From Temnopleurus reevesii (taxonomy: Eukaryota > Echinodermata > Echinoidea > Temnopleuroida > Temnopleuridae): a stretch of DNA of 41,183 bases. Both the position numbers and the translations under genes were made by a program. Numbering within the stretch: the first letter of the stretch is position 1; the number at the start of each line of letters is the position of its first letter. The stretch is taken from assembly GCA_036244855.1 (NCBI GenBank), contig BQKZ01000531.1:14804-55986 (forward strand). The letters are read 5' to 3'. Below, piece after piece: positions 1-10,984 of the stretch. Under the pieces are notes generated by a model. That model was given only the letters and a program-made list of their open reading frames with translations. It did not search any database and was not told the DNA's origin.

Positions 1-1560
1 AAATATGTAAATTCTGGTTCTTACTTACGATGAAATTACAATTTCGTCTAAATGCAAATTTTCAGACTCCTACTCACATTGTCATGGCAATTGTTGTGCA
101 TAGATGGGAAAAGATTTTTCAGAATTTTTTTTTTAACACCATAGTTTTTATTCAGCTTGATTTTTGGGAAAAAATAGTGGAAAGTGAATTCTCAATCGAC
201 AAATATTTTTTACAATTTAATCATTAAAAATACATGTCCTGATCAGTGGAACAGAGTCTGCTCATTAATAAAATAACAAAAAATAAGATGCTTAAAACAT
301 TTCTCCAATTAAGAATATACCCATCTTTGCTTACTTTATGTCATAAAAAAGGACATGTGACTTTAAAAAAGTGACAATTTTTGTTTTATGTTTGTTCAAT
401 CACACATGCCACATTGAATCGTACTGATTTTTACACACAAGCTAGCCAAATAGTTGATAGACATTATCTGGAAATTCTGTTACTGGAAACTCCTTTAAAA
501 AAAAATTAGGGGGAAGGCCTTTCTTCTGTGCTTACACAGAGAGATGAATAGTTTATCAAAATACCGATATCTGCAGCCAAAAGGCTAAATTGCAATCAGT
601 GTAAAAAGAGGTACTTTTCCACAAATTTCTTTCTTTTTTCTAATAGGATTGGTTGGTCTAAAAAGTTTTGGTATCTCATCTTTGTACACTTTTCATGTAA
701 AAAGAGACAATTGTATAGGACTGAGAGCTGAGGAATATGTCTGAAAATTGCTTTTTAGGTTGTATTTCACATGTTTATCTAGTTTGATTGATTTTTAAAT
801 CTTCGCGAAAAGTATTTATGAAACATATGGGCCATTTTCAGAGCGTTGGTCAATGGAGGGCAAAAAAAGTGTTTATCTTGGCATTTTCTGGCCGAATCCC
901 TGATCTGAAAGAGCATTAAATGAATTCCTATGTGCCACACAAGAGAGAACTACTGAAACCATATTGTTATGATGAAGGTGTTTTAAATCATTGTTCTTTA
1001 TAATTAAATCATATTTTATGATGATTAACTCAAATTAAATCATCAATGGCAACTTGGATCTTACCCAATGTTGGAAAAACAATTGAGCCACCAAAAAACA
1101 TCTAATGGGGTAGAAAGTTTTCAAAATGTTGTTAGAATAAAATTTGGACATAATTGAAGTGAATATGCACTATGCAAAAAATAGGGACCTTTATCAAATG
1201 TGTACGTGTATATAAATTTTTATACAAGGATTTAAATTTCTGGAAATACCGCAAATATTACTGTCTTGGAAATGACAAATACACTGATCATTTTCACACA
1301 TCTGAGATTAGCTTGGAAGCAAATAATTGAACAAATTTTAAGTTTATTCTTCTCAATAACTCACAAACATATAACAGTCACCACTTATTGGAATTCTGTT
1401 AAAAACAATTGCAAGAAAAACCTCAAATTAAGGAAAAACAAACTAAAATGGCATAATGAATATTTACCTTCTGTCAGGTTTGTTAGCTTCCAAAAAAAGT
1501 CCGAAGTTCAAGAAGCATCATTCTTATTTGCAGAGTAATAATTCATCTGAATTTTGTTTA
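1..1560. other. AT-rich DNA, no gene supported
   Basis: No credible coding frame. Two minus-strand sites look like small exons: 43 nt at about 1063-1105 (acceptor ctttctaccccattag, donor GTAAGA), and a donor GTAAAT near 1466. Neither can be phased onto the gene at 5.5-16 kb without an immediate stop. Confidence 0.4.
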
Positions 1561-1566
1561 TCTACC

Positions 1567-1583
1567 AGTAGCTCAGTTGGTAG
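1567..1583 (+). repeat. tRNA-like A-box fragment (SINE head remnant)
   Basis: agtagctcagttggtag matches the 5' part of a tRNA with its A box. No B box or acceptor stem follows, so this is a fragment of a tRNA-derived SINE rather than a tRNA gene. Confidence 0.4.
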
Positions 1584-1942
1584 AAATAGATTAGATTTAG
1601 CAGGAAAACCTTGACTTATGACATTATCATGATAGCTCACATAAAAAATAATCATTCTACCCTAGCCAGACAATAAGAAGTAATTCAGAAACACAAGTTT
1701 TGTAGTCAATAATTAAAGAAAAGTTAATATCTCAAATGTAATGTTTATTATGCACTGTTTACTTTGATACTCGGTATGTGTTTACATCAGGCATTGAATT
1801 TAATTTTTAAAGAGTATAAAGTGCAAGGCCAATTTTTAAAGGACACATTTTATATGACAGAACCAGAGGGAAAAAGCAAAGCAACAATTTTTAAAAAACC
1901 AAATGGGATGGGCACTAGGGCCAGTTAGTAGGGCATCCACGG

Positions 1943-2577
1943 CCTGGATGGTGTTCCAAAAGCTGTGCATAGATCTACGCACAACTATTCACACGACTAG
2001 TGACCCGTTAGCCGAAGAGAATTGACCCGATTTTTACCCAAAGCATGACACAGCATGACATACCATGATAATAATGCTGGTTTATTGGTGAATATAATAG
2101 TCTAGGAGGTACTAAACTCAAATCCGGTGGGTGCCACTTGGGCACCCTTAGGGAAAATTTTTTATTGGCATTTTGAAATTTTACGGAGGCACTAAGGTGA
2201 GAGATATATACAAAAAAATTTTCGCCGCATTAGCTGCCGTCCTTCATTAATCTTATTTTCTGTTTCAATTTAAGACCTTCGTAATTTCTTTATATCCACG
2301 AATGGCGGTAAACGAAAATGTCAACTTTTTTATGAATTCTCAGTGCTATACCTACAAATCAAAAAGTTAACACAAGAGCAAGCTGGTGATTTGTTAATAA
2401 ATGAGATTCAGAAGGACTGCTGCTATTACGGTGAAAAAAATCTTGTATATGTCTGTCACCCTAGTGGGTACCCACCGGATTTGTGTTTCGTACCCCCTAG
2501 ACTATCATATTCACCAATAAACCAGCGTTATCATAATTTGTCACTCAATGATAACCCCAGGTGCTAAATCGCATGTT
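1943..2577. mobile_element. Palindromic MITE copy, split by another element
   Basis: The left part (agctgtgcatagatctacgc to about 2040) and the part after 2535 (cactcaatgataacccc, ggtgcta) match successive portions of the intact copy at 17797-17976. Between them sits a second inverted-repeat element at 2065-2534. The right end is truncated. Confidence 0.6.
2065..2534. mobile_element. Inverted-repeat DNA element nested in a MITE (470 bp)
   Basis: About 75-bp inverted ends: the left end contains ctggtttattggtgaatat, tctagg and aaatccggtgggt, and the right end is their reverse complement with few changes. The short frame inside (about 74 codons) is not transposase-like, so the element is non-autonomous. 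Nesting shows it inserted after the surrounding MITE. Confidence 0.65.
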
Positions 2578-2579
2578 AA

Positions 2580-3535
2580 TCTAATTGGCTAATAAGAATA
2601 AACACCTTATGAAAGACCCAAACTTTTAACATAAAATGAGAGATCCAAACATCACTATGAGTAGAATGGACGAGTAAAAATCTTCCATTCAAGCATTCAC
2701 AATAGTTCTACAGACCCCACGATATTCATTCCCTCTCATTCTGCAGAGAAATATTGAACGGGTGTGAGACAAGTGTCAGATCTGTCTTGAACCAATATGG
2801 AATCTGCTTTTTTGTGTGCATATCGCTAACTGTGATGGCTTAAATGGAAGTTGTTTATTTTTTTTTCCAATTCCAATGTTCTTTCTGTGCATGGTGCACA
2901 CATGCATCACTTGCCACAGCACTTGCCACTTTGGACATTGCTCACATGAATATAATACATATATTCTCTGGTTATACTGTAGGTTTCTATAATCAAACAC
3001 TAGATGGCAGCAGAGCATAAATGACTTTGCAATTGATCAAGGCATGTAAGATAAAGAGTAGAACCTGGCTGAAAATGGTTTGATCGTATAAGACCTAAAA
3101 AGTCACTTACTCAGAACTTCCTGAATAAACATACATAATTAGAAATAAGAATTTGACAATGAGAGAAAGTAGAAAATTTTTCAATGAGAAGAACATCTTG
3201 TAGTTAAATCAGTCACTCATTTCCCATATCCCTATAACTGGCATGTTTTCTAATAGAATAGAATACATGCACTTTTCTGGCCAATCATATAAGGTAATAT
3301 TCCTTAAAGCTGTTTGTAACAATTTAACTATAATACTTGGAATCCAGTCTTCATACATTACTAGTATCTATCGTGCAAGCCCTTGGGTTATCAAGAACAC
3401 CCTTGTGTATAAATTAGGCATAAAATTTCATTCCATCAGTATGCCAGTGTTTTAGAATCTAAATGTCTAGATTTTTGTGGGACTCTTTACATGATGGCTA
3501 TTCATGGTCCGTATGGATGACCGACTCTGATTCTT
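2580..3535. other. Unique AT-rich DNA, no gene seen
   Basis: Only short frames without coding features. A minus-strand acceptor at 3121-3122 could supply a terminal codon pair for the gene to the right, but this is weak. Confidence 0.35.
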
Positions 3536-3555
3536 GGTATCATCTGGTCCTCCTC

Positions 3556-3900
3556 TGGACCAACAGAAGACGGGCCTTCCTGATGAGCATGATGGCTCAA
3601 CTATAAAAGCTGGTGATTATTCTTCTCTAGAAATCTATGAAAAATTTGGAGAAATGGAAGGAAAAAGAATCAGCAAAATGAAAAAAGGTTGTTGAGAGAA
3701 AAAGATGAAGAGTACTTTAACCAATATTGCTATGCTGATATGTAGAGTAGCTAAAAGAATGTGGTAGAAAATTCGATAGAAAATTCGGTAGAAAAAAAAG
3801 GAAAAAAACCCTGAAAATCACAAAATGTTGCTGAGAAAAAAAGGGAAAGTACTATCACCAATATTGTTATGCTTATATGCAGAGCCGCTCAAAGAATGCA
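3556..3900 (+). repeat. Imperfect tandem duplication with a coding-like frame
   Basis: Sequence around 3685-3760 (gttgttgagagaaaaag, accaatattgctatgctgat) recurs at about 3825-3900 in altered form. Just upstream, a plus-strand frame from about 3563 reads KTGLPDEHDGSTIKAGDYSS and on to a TGA near 3694, preceded by an acceptor-like tggaccaacag. It could be a terminal exon or chance. Confidence 0.35.
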
Positions 3901-4035
3901 ATTGACATGATACAAAGTTTCATTGACATGAATGGCATTGTTCAATTAGGAGTACTTTTTTAACTGCAAAATAACAATATTATCGTGTAGTCTCTTACAC
4001 AAATGAAGTGAAGAAAATAATGTTTCAATAGCGTT

Positions 4036-4180
4036 TATGAAGCTTGTCACAGTGAGAAGCAGTCATTCTCCAAAAGATATTGTAACAATAGTCAGAGACA
4101 GTGTTCATCGTCAAATAAAATTCCAGGGTTTTGGTGGATTAATAGGCGCTGACTAAATTGTCACTGTGACAAGCTTCATA
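4036..4180. mobile_element. Foldback element, 145 bp
   Basis: A perfect 20-bp inverted repeat, tatgaagcttgtcacagtga at 4036-4055 and its reverse complement at 4161-4180, flanks a 105-bp unique core. Probably a small non-autonomous DNA element. Confidence 0.6.
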
Positions 4181-4564
4181 GAACACCCTCCAGAAGACAA
4201 GAGAACCTTATTTTTGCATTGACATTCTATTGGAAAACTATTTCAATTTATGTCACTGCAAGATTTTCATTTTTTTCTGATAGAATTTTCAATCTCTGCG
4301 ATTCCCCCTCCCCCTTCCAATTATCTTAGTTAGATGTTGAAATCTCACACAGGGACTGCTGAACCACCAGGGCTAGGGGACTGCAGCTCCTCCATTTTAT
4401 TACAGGAAACGAATGCATACAAATAGAGTTTAGTGTGTAAATATTTTAATCCATTGGCGCTCCACTTCCACTCCTTCCACTTTTCAAGGCATTCCGGAAT
4501 GCTGGTCACAAGCTAGTATAGTTACTGTATAAGCTTAAATTTTCACAGTTGTTTTGTTTTTGTA

Positions 4565-4800
4565 GTCTTAGATTCGATAAGTACTAATCAAAACAATTGA
4601 TTCACATGTCTTGTCAAATGCACAGATAATGTGCAAAATAAAATGCATTTTTCAATTCCCTACAAAGTTGCAATCAATTGCAAGGTGCAGTTGATGGGTA
4701 AGCACCAATCAAAGCCATCGTTTCACATGTTTTGTTAAAACGCAGACAGTGCGCACACTAAAAATACGCTTTTCAATTGACCACAAGTTTCGAGCAACAC
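4565..4800. repeat. Two adjacent copies of a caattgat-rich family
   Basis: Two related halves share cacatgt-ttgt-aaa and a cgcttttcaattg-like end. They resemble the elements at 14326-14496 and 41007-41183 (caattgatcgcaa / ttgcaatcaattgcag). The ends are palindromic. Confidence 0.45.
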
Positions 4801-4804
4801 CTCC

Positions 4805-4992
4805 TAAGTCTGTTTCAGGTCAGCTCCCAAGAGTCTTTCTTAGTTGGAAAAGTTGTGACTAAGACAAGTCTTTCGATGAAGGTTCAGTGTTCAAATCTCA
4901 TGGAGCTGATTTCCTGCACATTCTTCTTCATTGCGCTACACCCAATCCAGGTAAGATGAATGGGTACTGGTAGGATAAGCTCTGTCATTGTA
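4805..4992 (+). mobile_element. tRNA-derived SINE
   Basis: A degenerate tRNA-like head with a B-box-like gttcagtgttcaaatctc is followed by a body with cattgcgctacacccaatcc and ggtaagatgaatgggtactgg. This is a body type I recognise from marine invertebrate SINEs. The GT after caatccag mimics a splice donor but belongs to the repeat. Confidence 0.6.
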
Positions 4993-5312
4993 ACAAGCAC
5001 CCAATTTGTTAGCTTTTTGCCTTAATCAGGTCATAAGGCTCAGAATGTTTAGAAATATTTACATTAGGGTGCTATATGAATGTTATAAGTTATTTGTATT
5101 ACCTCACAGGAACTGCAATTTCAGGCATTCATAAATTAAAGCTATCAAACATCAGCAGAGATCCCCCACTCATTTTTATCATACGGCAAAAGATCGATTG
5201 GATGCCCAAACAGTAGATATATTAGATGCTTTCTTTGTGTCAATAATACAATTCTTCCGCTGTCAATCTATGCTCTGGATCTCTGTAAATAGTCACTGGC
5301 CCAATACAAACA

Positions 5313-5505
5313 TAGTCCAGTTGAGGACTCTGTGTTCTGATAGTGCCGACCTCTGCCTATTCCCTTGCTCTGAACACACAGGGACTGCACAGCACTCAAC
5401 CACAGAGTCCTTACATAACCCTCTGATCATCCTTGCCACTCTGTTCAGTGCAAGAGAATATGCAGAGGCAGGTGCTATCAGAACACAGAGTCCTCAACTG
5501 GACTA
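5313..5505. mobile_element. Foldback element, 193 bp
   Basis: Arms of about 52 bp: agtccagttgaggactctgt and following at the left, and the reverse complement ending cctcaactggact at the right. The 102-codon frame here is produced by the palindrome and is not a gene. Confidence 0.65.
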
Positions 5506-5543
5506 ATGCAAACATTATTCTAGAGAAGACGTACCCTACTTAC

Positions 5544-5608
5544 CACACAAGGAATGACGACGAGATGTCATAGTCTTGGCATTTCACTTTTGAGCTGCTA
5601 AATGTTTG
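5544..5608 (-). CDS. Exon 8 of the unidentified gene (65 nt)
   Basis: The acceptor (agcatactactacag) opens on a codon boundary. The frame reads QTFSSSKVKCQDYD then ISSSFLV and leaves TG before a consensus GTAAGT donor. It lies 38 bp from a 193-bp foldback element. The next exon must start with one base. An acceptor giving exon start at 3120 would add only KF and a stop, which is possible but weak. Confidence 0.55.
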
Positions 5609-5965
5609 CTGTAGTAGTATGCTGCAGTATGAATGTTAAAATGAGTGATAATGTTGATCTTTTTAATGCTGAAAAAATATTATATTATTAGAGAATTTAA
5701 TATAAAATGCCCTTAAATATGAGTCCTTCCTGTAATAACTTGTCACTGTTCAAATCTGATTTCTATTCCATTCAGATAAGATATAACGCAAGAACCTCAG
5801 AACATTTCGAAAAGTGTGGGGGAGGGGAGGGGAGCCTAGGGAATACCATTTTTACACACTCCCATATGTCTGCCCATATTAACTTAGAAAAGTGGGAGGG
5901 CGGGGGGACATCCCACAGACTGGAGTCCCTGTTATGATCTCCAATATTTTGGGTGAGTTGTTCAC

Positions 5966-6111
5966 AATGTGAAATAAAACGGGAGAGTGGTGGGGGTCAG
6001 GCAGACAAAAAAGTTCATTTCTGTATGGAATATCCTCTCTATTTCTAAATTCAAATTTATTTCCATCCTTTCTAGTTTTCCTTGGTAGATAGTCAATATG
6101 ATACCTTTGCT
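5966..6111 (-). CDS. Exon 7 of the unidentified gene (146 nt, 3' end uncertain)
   Basis: The acceptor ctctcgcttcag is followed by AG then QRYHIDYLPRKTRKDG and NKFEFRNREDIPYRN, a basic, charged segment, up to PVLFHI. The proposed donor GTGAAC (minus strand, 5960-5965) is weaker than the others but leaves the frame at phase 0, which fits exon 8. Without splicing the frame stays open to a TAA at 5879-5881, so a terminal or alternative 3' end is possible. Confidence 0.55.
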
Positions 6112-7020
6112 CTGAAGCGAGAGTCAAGTCAACCATTAAACAGGAAGGAGCATAGAGATCACTCATAGGCAGGGTCCGGAGAGGGGGGGGGGGAGGAGGT
6201 TGGGGCAGTAGCCAGTGATGACTAGAAATTCATCTACTTTCCCTGTAAATCTGTTTTCTCTCTCAAATATTATCCCATTTTATTTTGAATAAAAATCATC
6301 ACCCTTTTTTTCCCATTAAGAACGAATCTCTAAATTACACCTATCCCACTGTTTGAATACATATGAAACATTGCATGAGTCCAGATGTGGTCATCAGTTT
6401 AGAGGAATTTAACTCTAAAAAAAACAATGATAAAGGGAAAAGCATTGCTTAAAGCCCAAGTATAGTTTTGATAAAGATGAAGAAATGTAAATTTTGGGGA
6501 TGTTTATCATGACATGTAATTCTTATACACTTTTTGAGACCACAGCATATTTTTTTACGAACTGATTCTTTTGAAACTTTGAATTTGACCGTTAAATCAT
6601 ATATAGCGCCCTCTCTTGGTTATAGCATTATTTTGCTTGTTAAAGGGCATATACAAAGTTATTTCCAAGATTCGACAATAAAGTGATATAGAGATATACA
6701 CAACAATTAAATTCTGAAATTTACATCCGATTCTGAGCATGAGAAAAGGTCCTTTATCAAGAAAGAAAATATTGAATTAGTGTCGTGAAGCACGACACTA
6801 TTTTCAATTAGGTTATAGCTTTTCCCAAACTTACTCATTTTTCGCACAATCTTTTGTGCAATATGTTTATGATACTATATATCATTTAATTTTGAAGACA
6901 AAATCTGGCGATAAAAATATTCGCTTTTACCCAAACTTTACTTGGGCTTTAATATTTTCTGTCAGGCAATTCTAGCAATTAATGACTATTGTTGTGCTCA
7001 TATATTGAAAATGTTACTGG
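6112..7020. other. Intron DNA of the unidentified gene
   Basis: Unique AT-rich sequence with a G11 run near 6183. tgtcgtgaagcacgacacta near 6781 is a compact hairpin. No exon seen. Confidence 0.4.
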
Positions 7021-7029
7021 AGGCAAATA

Positions 7030-7201
7030 TAGTGGAAGCTTGTTATAAAGAGGTTTGAGAAGTCAAAACCCTTCAATAATAAGGTAATTTTAGTAGTTCC
7101 TTTTTTTTTTTTACCGCTGATATCAATTGAGATACCGACTATAAGAATGTAATTTTTATGTTCCAAGAGTACCGGTACATTGTTATAATGCAATTCCACT
7201 G
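7030..7201. mobile_element. Tigger/pogo-like MITE in intron
   Basis: Ends read agtggaagcttgttataaag on the left and, reversed, cagtggaattgcattataac on the right, flanked by TA on both sides (7028-7029, 7202-7203). This matches the TA target site and ttataac-rich ends of pogo/Tigger-type elements and resembles the copy at 24705-24858. Confidence 0.5.
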
Positions 7202-7397
7202 TACTATACTAACTGGAGTAATCAAAAAACACATTTCACCTTATCCCCCAAGAAACAAAGTGTGACTTATATCCTTCTGTTTTTAAACCAACAATGTTAC
7301 ATTTTGCAGTGCGAAAGGTTGAATTCCATGGGGGTAACATATATCGCTGAAATGTTAAAAACAACAGAAACCTGTATCGAATCTGATGCCCCCATAC

Positions 7398-7477
7398 CTG
7401 AAATCAATATGCTTCTCTTGATGATATTTTCCCATGTCTCCTGAAACATAGCACCCATGTTGTTGGCAAACTGTGGT
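7398..7477 (-). CDS. Exon 6 of the unidentified gene (80 nt)
   Basis: A strong acceptor (gtcttttcttttcacag) and a CAG|GTATGG donor. After one base the frame reads PQFANNMGAMFQETWENI then IKRSILIS, leaving G. That G with AG of exon 7 makes Glu. The GAMFQETWENIIKR stretch is amphipathic. Overlapping longer minus-strand frames here run into the intron and are not real. Confidence 0.7.
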
Positions 7478-8178
7478 CTGTGAAAAGAAAAGACAAAATA
7501 AGATAAGAAAGAAGAAGGCAATTAATAAGATCAGACATAAGAATGTTAGCTTCATAAACATGCTCATGGCTCATAGTCCCCTATTGGTTGGCCAATGAAT
7601 GTCGCTTTTTAAAAAGATTGAGGCGTATGGCTGATTTTTTTACCCTTCAAATTCATCTTTAAGTATTCTAACATGGAAAGTATGAGTGAGGGTGTTGCTA
7701 GAAAGTTGCCAACAATTGCAAATTGCATTTGCAAATTTACATTCTGGCTCCAACCTGTTAGATAATGAAGAAGATCCCCANAATGAAAAATATTTTTGAA
7801 GGTCTCATATGAGTTGCCAGTATTATAACTTTGCTGTTATTTATTAATGTGAATCAAAAGTTTAAACTGGTCAGGATCCATAATCTACTATCCTGGTTCT
7901 TGCCTAACGAAATGAAAAATTGCTATCTATTTAAGATCAATGTCTTATTCCAAGATTGATAGAATAATTAGTTTAAATGCAAACAGAAGGCAAAACTGAG
8001 GAAAACACAAATGAAGGGATAATATAGACATTTTGGAACATCTTATTTTTTCGTTTCACTTAAAGATCTTTCTCAATAAGATAAAATATGGCTGGTGTAC
8101 ACTCATTCAAAATGTGAAGAGTAGGTAGATTCAATCATGGATCATCAATTTAATGATTTTTATGTTGGGTAGATAAAT

Positions 8179-8378
8179 AATTGAAATAATTCTTGCCTTA
8201 TCCCAACATGAATAAACACTGATTGACAGCGCTTTACCAAGAAACTGTGAAAAAAAATTCACAGGCATCCTCAATTCCTACCCAAGAATGCCTGTGAATC
8301 TCTTTTTTACAGCTTCGCAGTAAAGCACTGTCAATCAGTGTTTATCCATGTTGGGATAAGGCAAGAATTATTTCAATT
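8179..8378. mobile_element. 200-bp hairpin element in intron
   Basis: Near-perfect arms of about 70 bp: aattgaaataattcttgcct and following, mirrored by the reverse complement ending gcaagaattatttcaatt. A second inner hairpin (ttcacaggcat / atgcctgtgaa) lies between the arms, so nearly the whole 200 bp can fold on itself. Confidence 0.75.
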
Positions 8379-8409
8379 CAATTATGGATCACTTTCCAAG
8401 TAAACTTAC

Positions 8410-8479
8410 CTGGATAACTCTCCAGCTGTATTATCACCATAGACCACCAGTGGAACTGTCTCCTCCATCAGTCTCTTGG
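8410..8479 (-). CDS. Exon 5 of the unidentified gene (70 nt)
   Basis: The acceptor (tttatcaccaatgtctag) and a perfect CAG|GTAAGT donor bound 70 nt. The frame, entered with CC, reads KRLMEETVPLVVYG then DNTAGELS and leaves AG, which with the A of exon 6 makes Arg. Of all exons here this and exon 6 look most clearly protein-coding. A 200-bp foldback element lies 31 bp downstream in the adjoining intron. Confidence 0.7.
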
Positions 8480-9680
8480 CTAGACATTGGTGATAAAATT
8501 ATGTCAAAATGATAAAAGGTTGCCAATAAACTTTTTTTTCCAAGAGGACATATTTATTTCACACAATTTATAGTCATTTTAATGCACAGATGCCAAGTTT
8601 TATATGCAAGATAATAACTAATCACAAAGAATAGTTTTGCTTTTAATAAGGAGACAATATTTATGTAAAAATGTAATTACAAACTTTTATTCATCTATAC
8701 TGGTACCAGACAACTCTGTATAGTCAATGTAAAAGCCAGCAAATAAACTTCTGAGGATAAACTGTGAAACTGGGGCCAGTTGCAAAAAAAAAGGTCTTAG
8801 CTATCGTCTTCTTGCTAAGACATCTTAAAGGGTATCTGATGACAAAAAATATAATTTGTATCTAATTTAGGTACATAGAATTAACCCAAAATAACCGAAT
8901 CTGACATGAAATGGATTACTAGTTAAGGAATTATAAGCAAATATATATCTTGTTCAGGGTTGACGCATGGAGCCTAAACCCAGAGTTCGGCTCTGTGCGT
9001 TGCTTGTTGAATGTGTGTGCATTCTTATAGTGCACATCCCCATTTGCTTATATGTGTAAGTCTTCCTACTAGTTGTCGTTTGATTCATCATAAAAACGTT
9101 CAATTTTCAAATTCCATTAAAAAACATCTTTTTAATTTTATTCTATGTTTAGGAGAGTTGGTTTTGTGTTTTGTGTATACTACCAACAAGTGAATTATCG
9201 TGTTTGGCCTCAGATACCCCTTTACTTCTAATGCCACCCTGTTAACATAGACACTCACATTGAAACTTCTATCATAAGAGGGTGGCACAAGAAGTTATGA
9301 TGTCGTCACAAGAGGAGGATACATGTAGCTAAGACCATTTCGAGCAATTGGCCCCTGATTACTGTAAAGAAAGTTCACAACTTTCTCCTGTGTTTGCCCA
9401 TGTCTCCTCTTTGAATTTAAGAGTGTGCTAAAACTATTTAAGCCTTGAGAGGTTCAAGGGAGATCAAATATATATATCTTTACCTGATGCATGGGCAGGA
9501 TTGATCAAGTGAGGGAGAGGGAGGGGTAATGGGAAAGATGGAGAGAGATGTGTGGGATAGTGGTAAATAATGGTACTTTTACAGTACTTTAGAGGGAGCT
9601 CAGGGAGAGGAAAAAAGAACGAATGAAGAGAGTGAGGAAGGGAGAGTTTCATCAAGATAATAAAGACTCGAAGAATAAAC
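8480..9680. other. Intron DNA, no gene seen
   Basis: Unique AT-rich sequence. From about 9480 it becomes purine-rich on the plus strand, so minus-strand frames there are Ser/Leu/Pro/Phe-rich artefacts. Confidence 0.4.
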
Positions 9681-9689
9681 AAATGACTA

Positions 9690-9750
9690 GTATCAGTTCT
9701 TGTGTTTAGTGATCGACGACATTACGCATATTCCATGCAAGAACTGATAC
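9690..9750. repeat. Short inverted repeat
   Basis: gtatcagttcttg (9690-9702) and its exact reverse complement (9738-9750) around a 35-bp spacer. Confidence 0.5.
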
Positions 9751-9798
9751 CTGTCTTCATATAGGTCTTTCATATTTTGGTGAAAAACTGCCCTGGAT

Positions 9799-10040
9799 GA
9801 AGAGAGAGAGAGAGAGAGCGCGAGAGATGGAAAAGGGGGAGGGGGTCAGGTGGAGGGAAGGGGGAATGTTAATTAAGACGGAGTAAAAAGAGTGAGGAAG
9901 GAGAAAGGGATACAAAGGAGAGAAAGAGTGTTGAAATCATATATAGATGGGGTTAAAAGAGAGAAAAAGAAAGAGAGTGGAAAGATGAATATAAATATCA
10001 TAAAGAAAGACAGGGAAAAAAAGGGAAAAGGAAGGATAGT
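9799..10040 (+). repeat. (GA)n microsatellite and purine tract
   Basis: A GA run at about 9799-9829 opens a 240-bp stretch almost entirely of A and G. Confidence 0.75.
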
Positions 10041-10921
10041 TCTATCACTTAACCTTTACTTGACCTAAGATGGATTTCCAACTCATTTATTTTCTAATGT
10101 CTCCATTTAACGAGCAAATGTGTTAAAATAATCAACATCATCAGTAGCGGAGACATTTTCTTGAACTTGGGTTGTGACTCTGACTGACCCTCCCCCTAAA
10201 GTCATGAAAATAAACTTGTTCAAATTTTAGTCAGCCACAAGCATCTGGGATTGAAGACCCCACTTTTTAAATTTTTGCTTTATCAGGGCTCAAATTTTAT
10301 CACATGAGGGAGTCGGGAGCTGGAGGTGTCATTCAATTTTCAATGCACTCTGGCTGCACAATCCCTCTTCAAACCCTATAAGATATATAATATTTGGTAA
10401 ATGTTGTTAAAGCCAAAATATCTTATTGTCCATAGATTTCAGCAAACCTCACTGAATTTTAGAGTCATCTAAATATTTGCAGATCTTTATCATCATGTTA
10501 TCAAAGATGATTATCCACAAGTATATGGTCACTCTAAAAAGAGAAAATTCTAGGACTTTTATGGTTGTAAAATTAGCAAAAATAGAATCCCAGCAAGTAT
10601 TTTGGCATATGCAGAATATTTCTTCCTCACCTGTTGACTATAGGAATAGTGAAAGTAATGAAAGACAATGATGTTGTTTATGCAGATTGTTATTTTCATT
10701 TTTCAAAGATCATGATACTTGTATGGGCATTTTACAAAGTGAAAAATTCTAGTGGACTTTATATGGTTGTGAAATTAGCAACAGAACAAAAAACAGCAAC
10801 AATTTCAGCTTATACAGTATATTTTCCCTCACCTGTCATGCAGAATATTTCTCCTCACCTGGTGACTACAGGAATGGTGAAATTGATGAAAGACAATGCT
10901 GATGTTTAGCTTTCTTCTCTA

Positions 10922-10984
10922 AACAGGTGTAGCTGCTTAGATAACCTCTCCTCTTTGATCCTTGAATGGAAATATAGAGTAAAG
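10922..10984 (-). pseudogene. Decayed duplicate of exon 4
   Basis: The minus-strand sequence matches exon 4 along its length: acceptor ...cttcacaccag, then a diverged start, then a shared core from ttcaaggatcaaag to ctacacctg. Compared with exon 4 it has lost one base in the ttccaagg stretch, shifting the frame. The GTAAGA donor is replaced by tttaga. It should therefore not be spliced in. It lies in the intron between exons 4 and 5. Confidence 0.6.

Noticed and set aside
1567..1583. A tRNA gene
   Set aside because: Only the A-box portion is present; no anticodon arm, B box or closing stem can be folded.
4777..4959. Plus-strand exon with acceptor ctgtttcag and donor GTAAGA
   Set aside because: The sequence matches a tRNA-derived SINE body; the splice-like GT is part of the repeat consensus.
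5198..5506. 102-codon plus-strand frame
   Set aside because: Most of it is the 193-bp foldback element read through both arms.
7297..7567. Longer minus-strand frames covering exon 6
   Set aside because: They extend into intron sequence on both sides; the strong acceptor and donor define the shorter exon.
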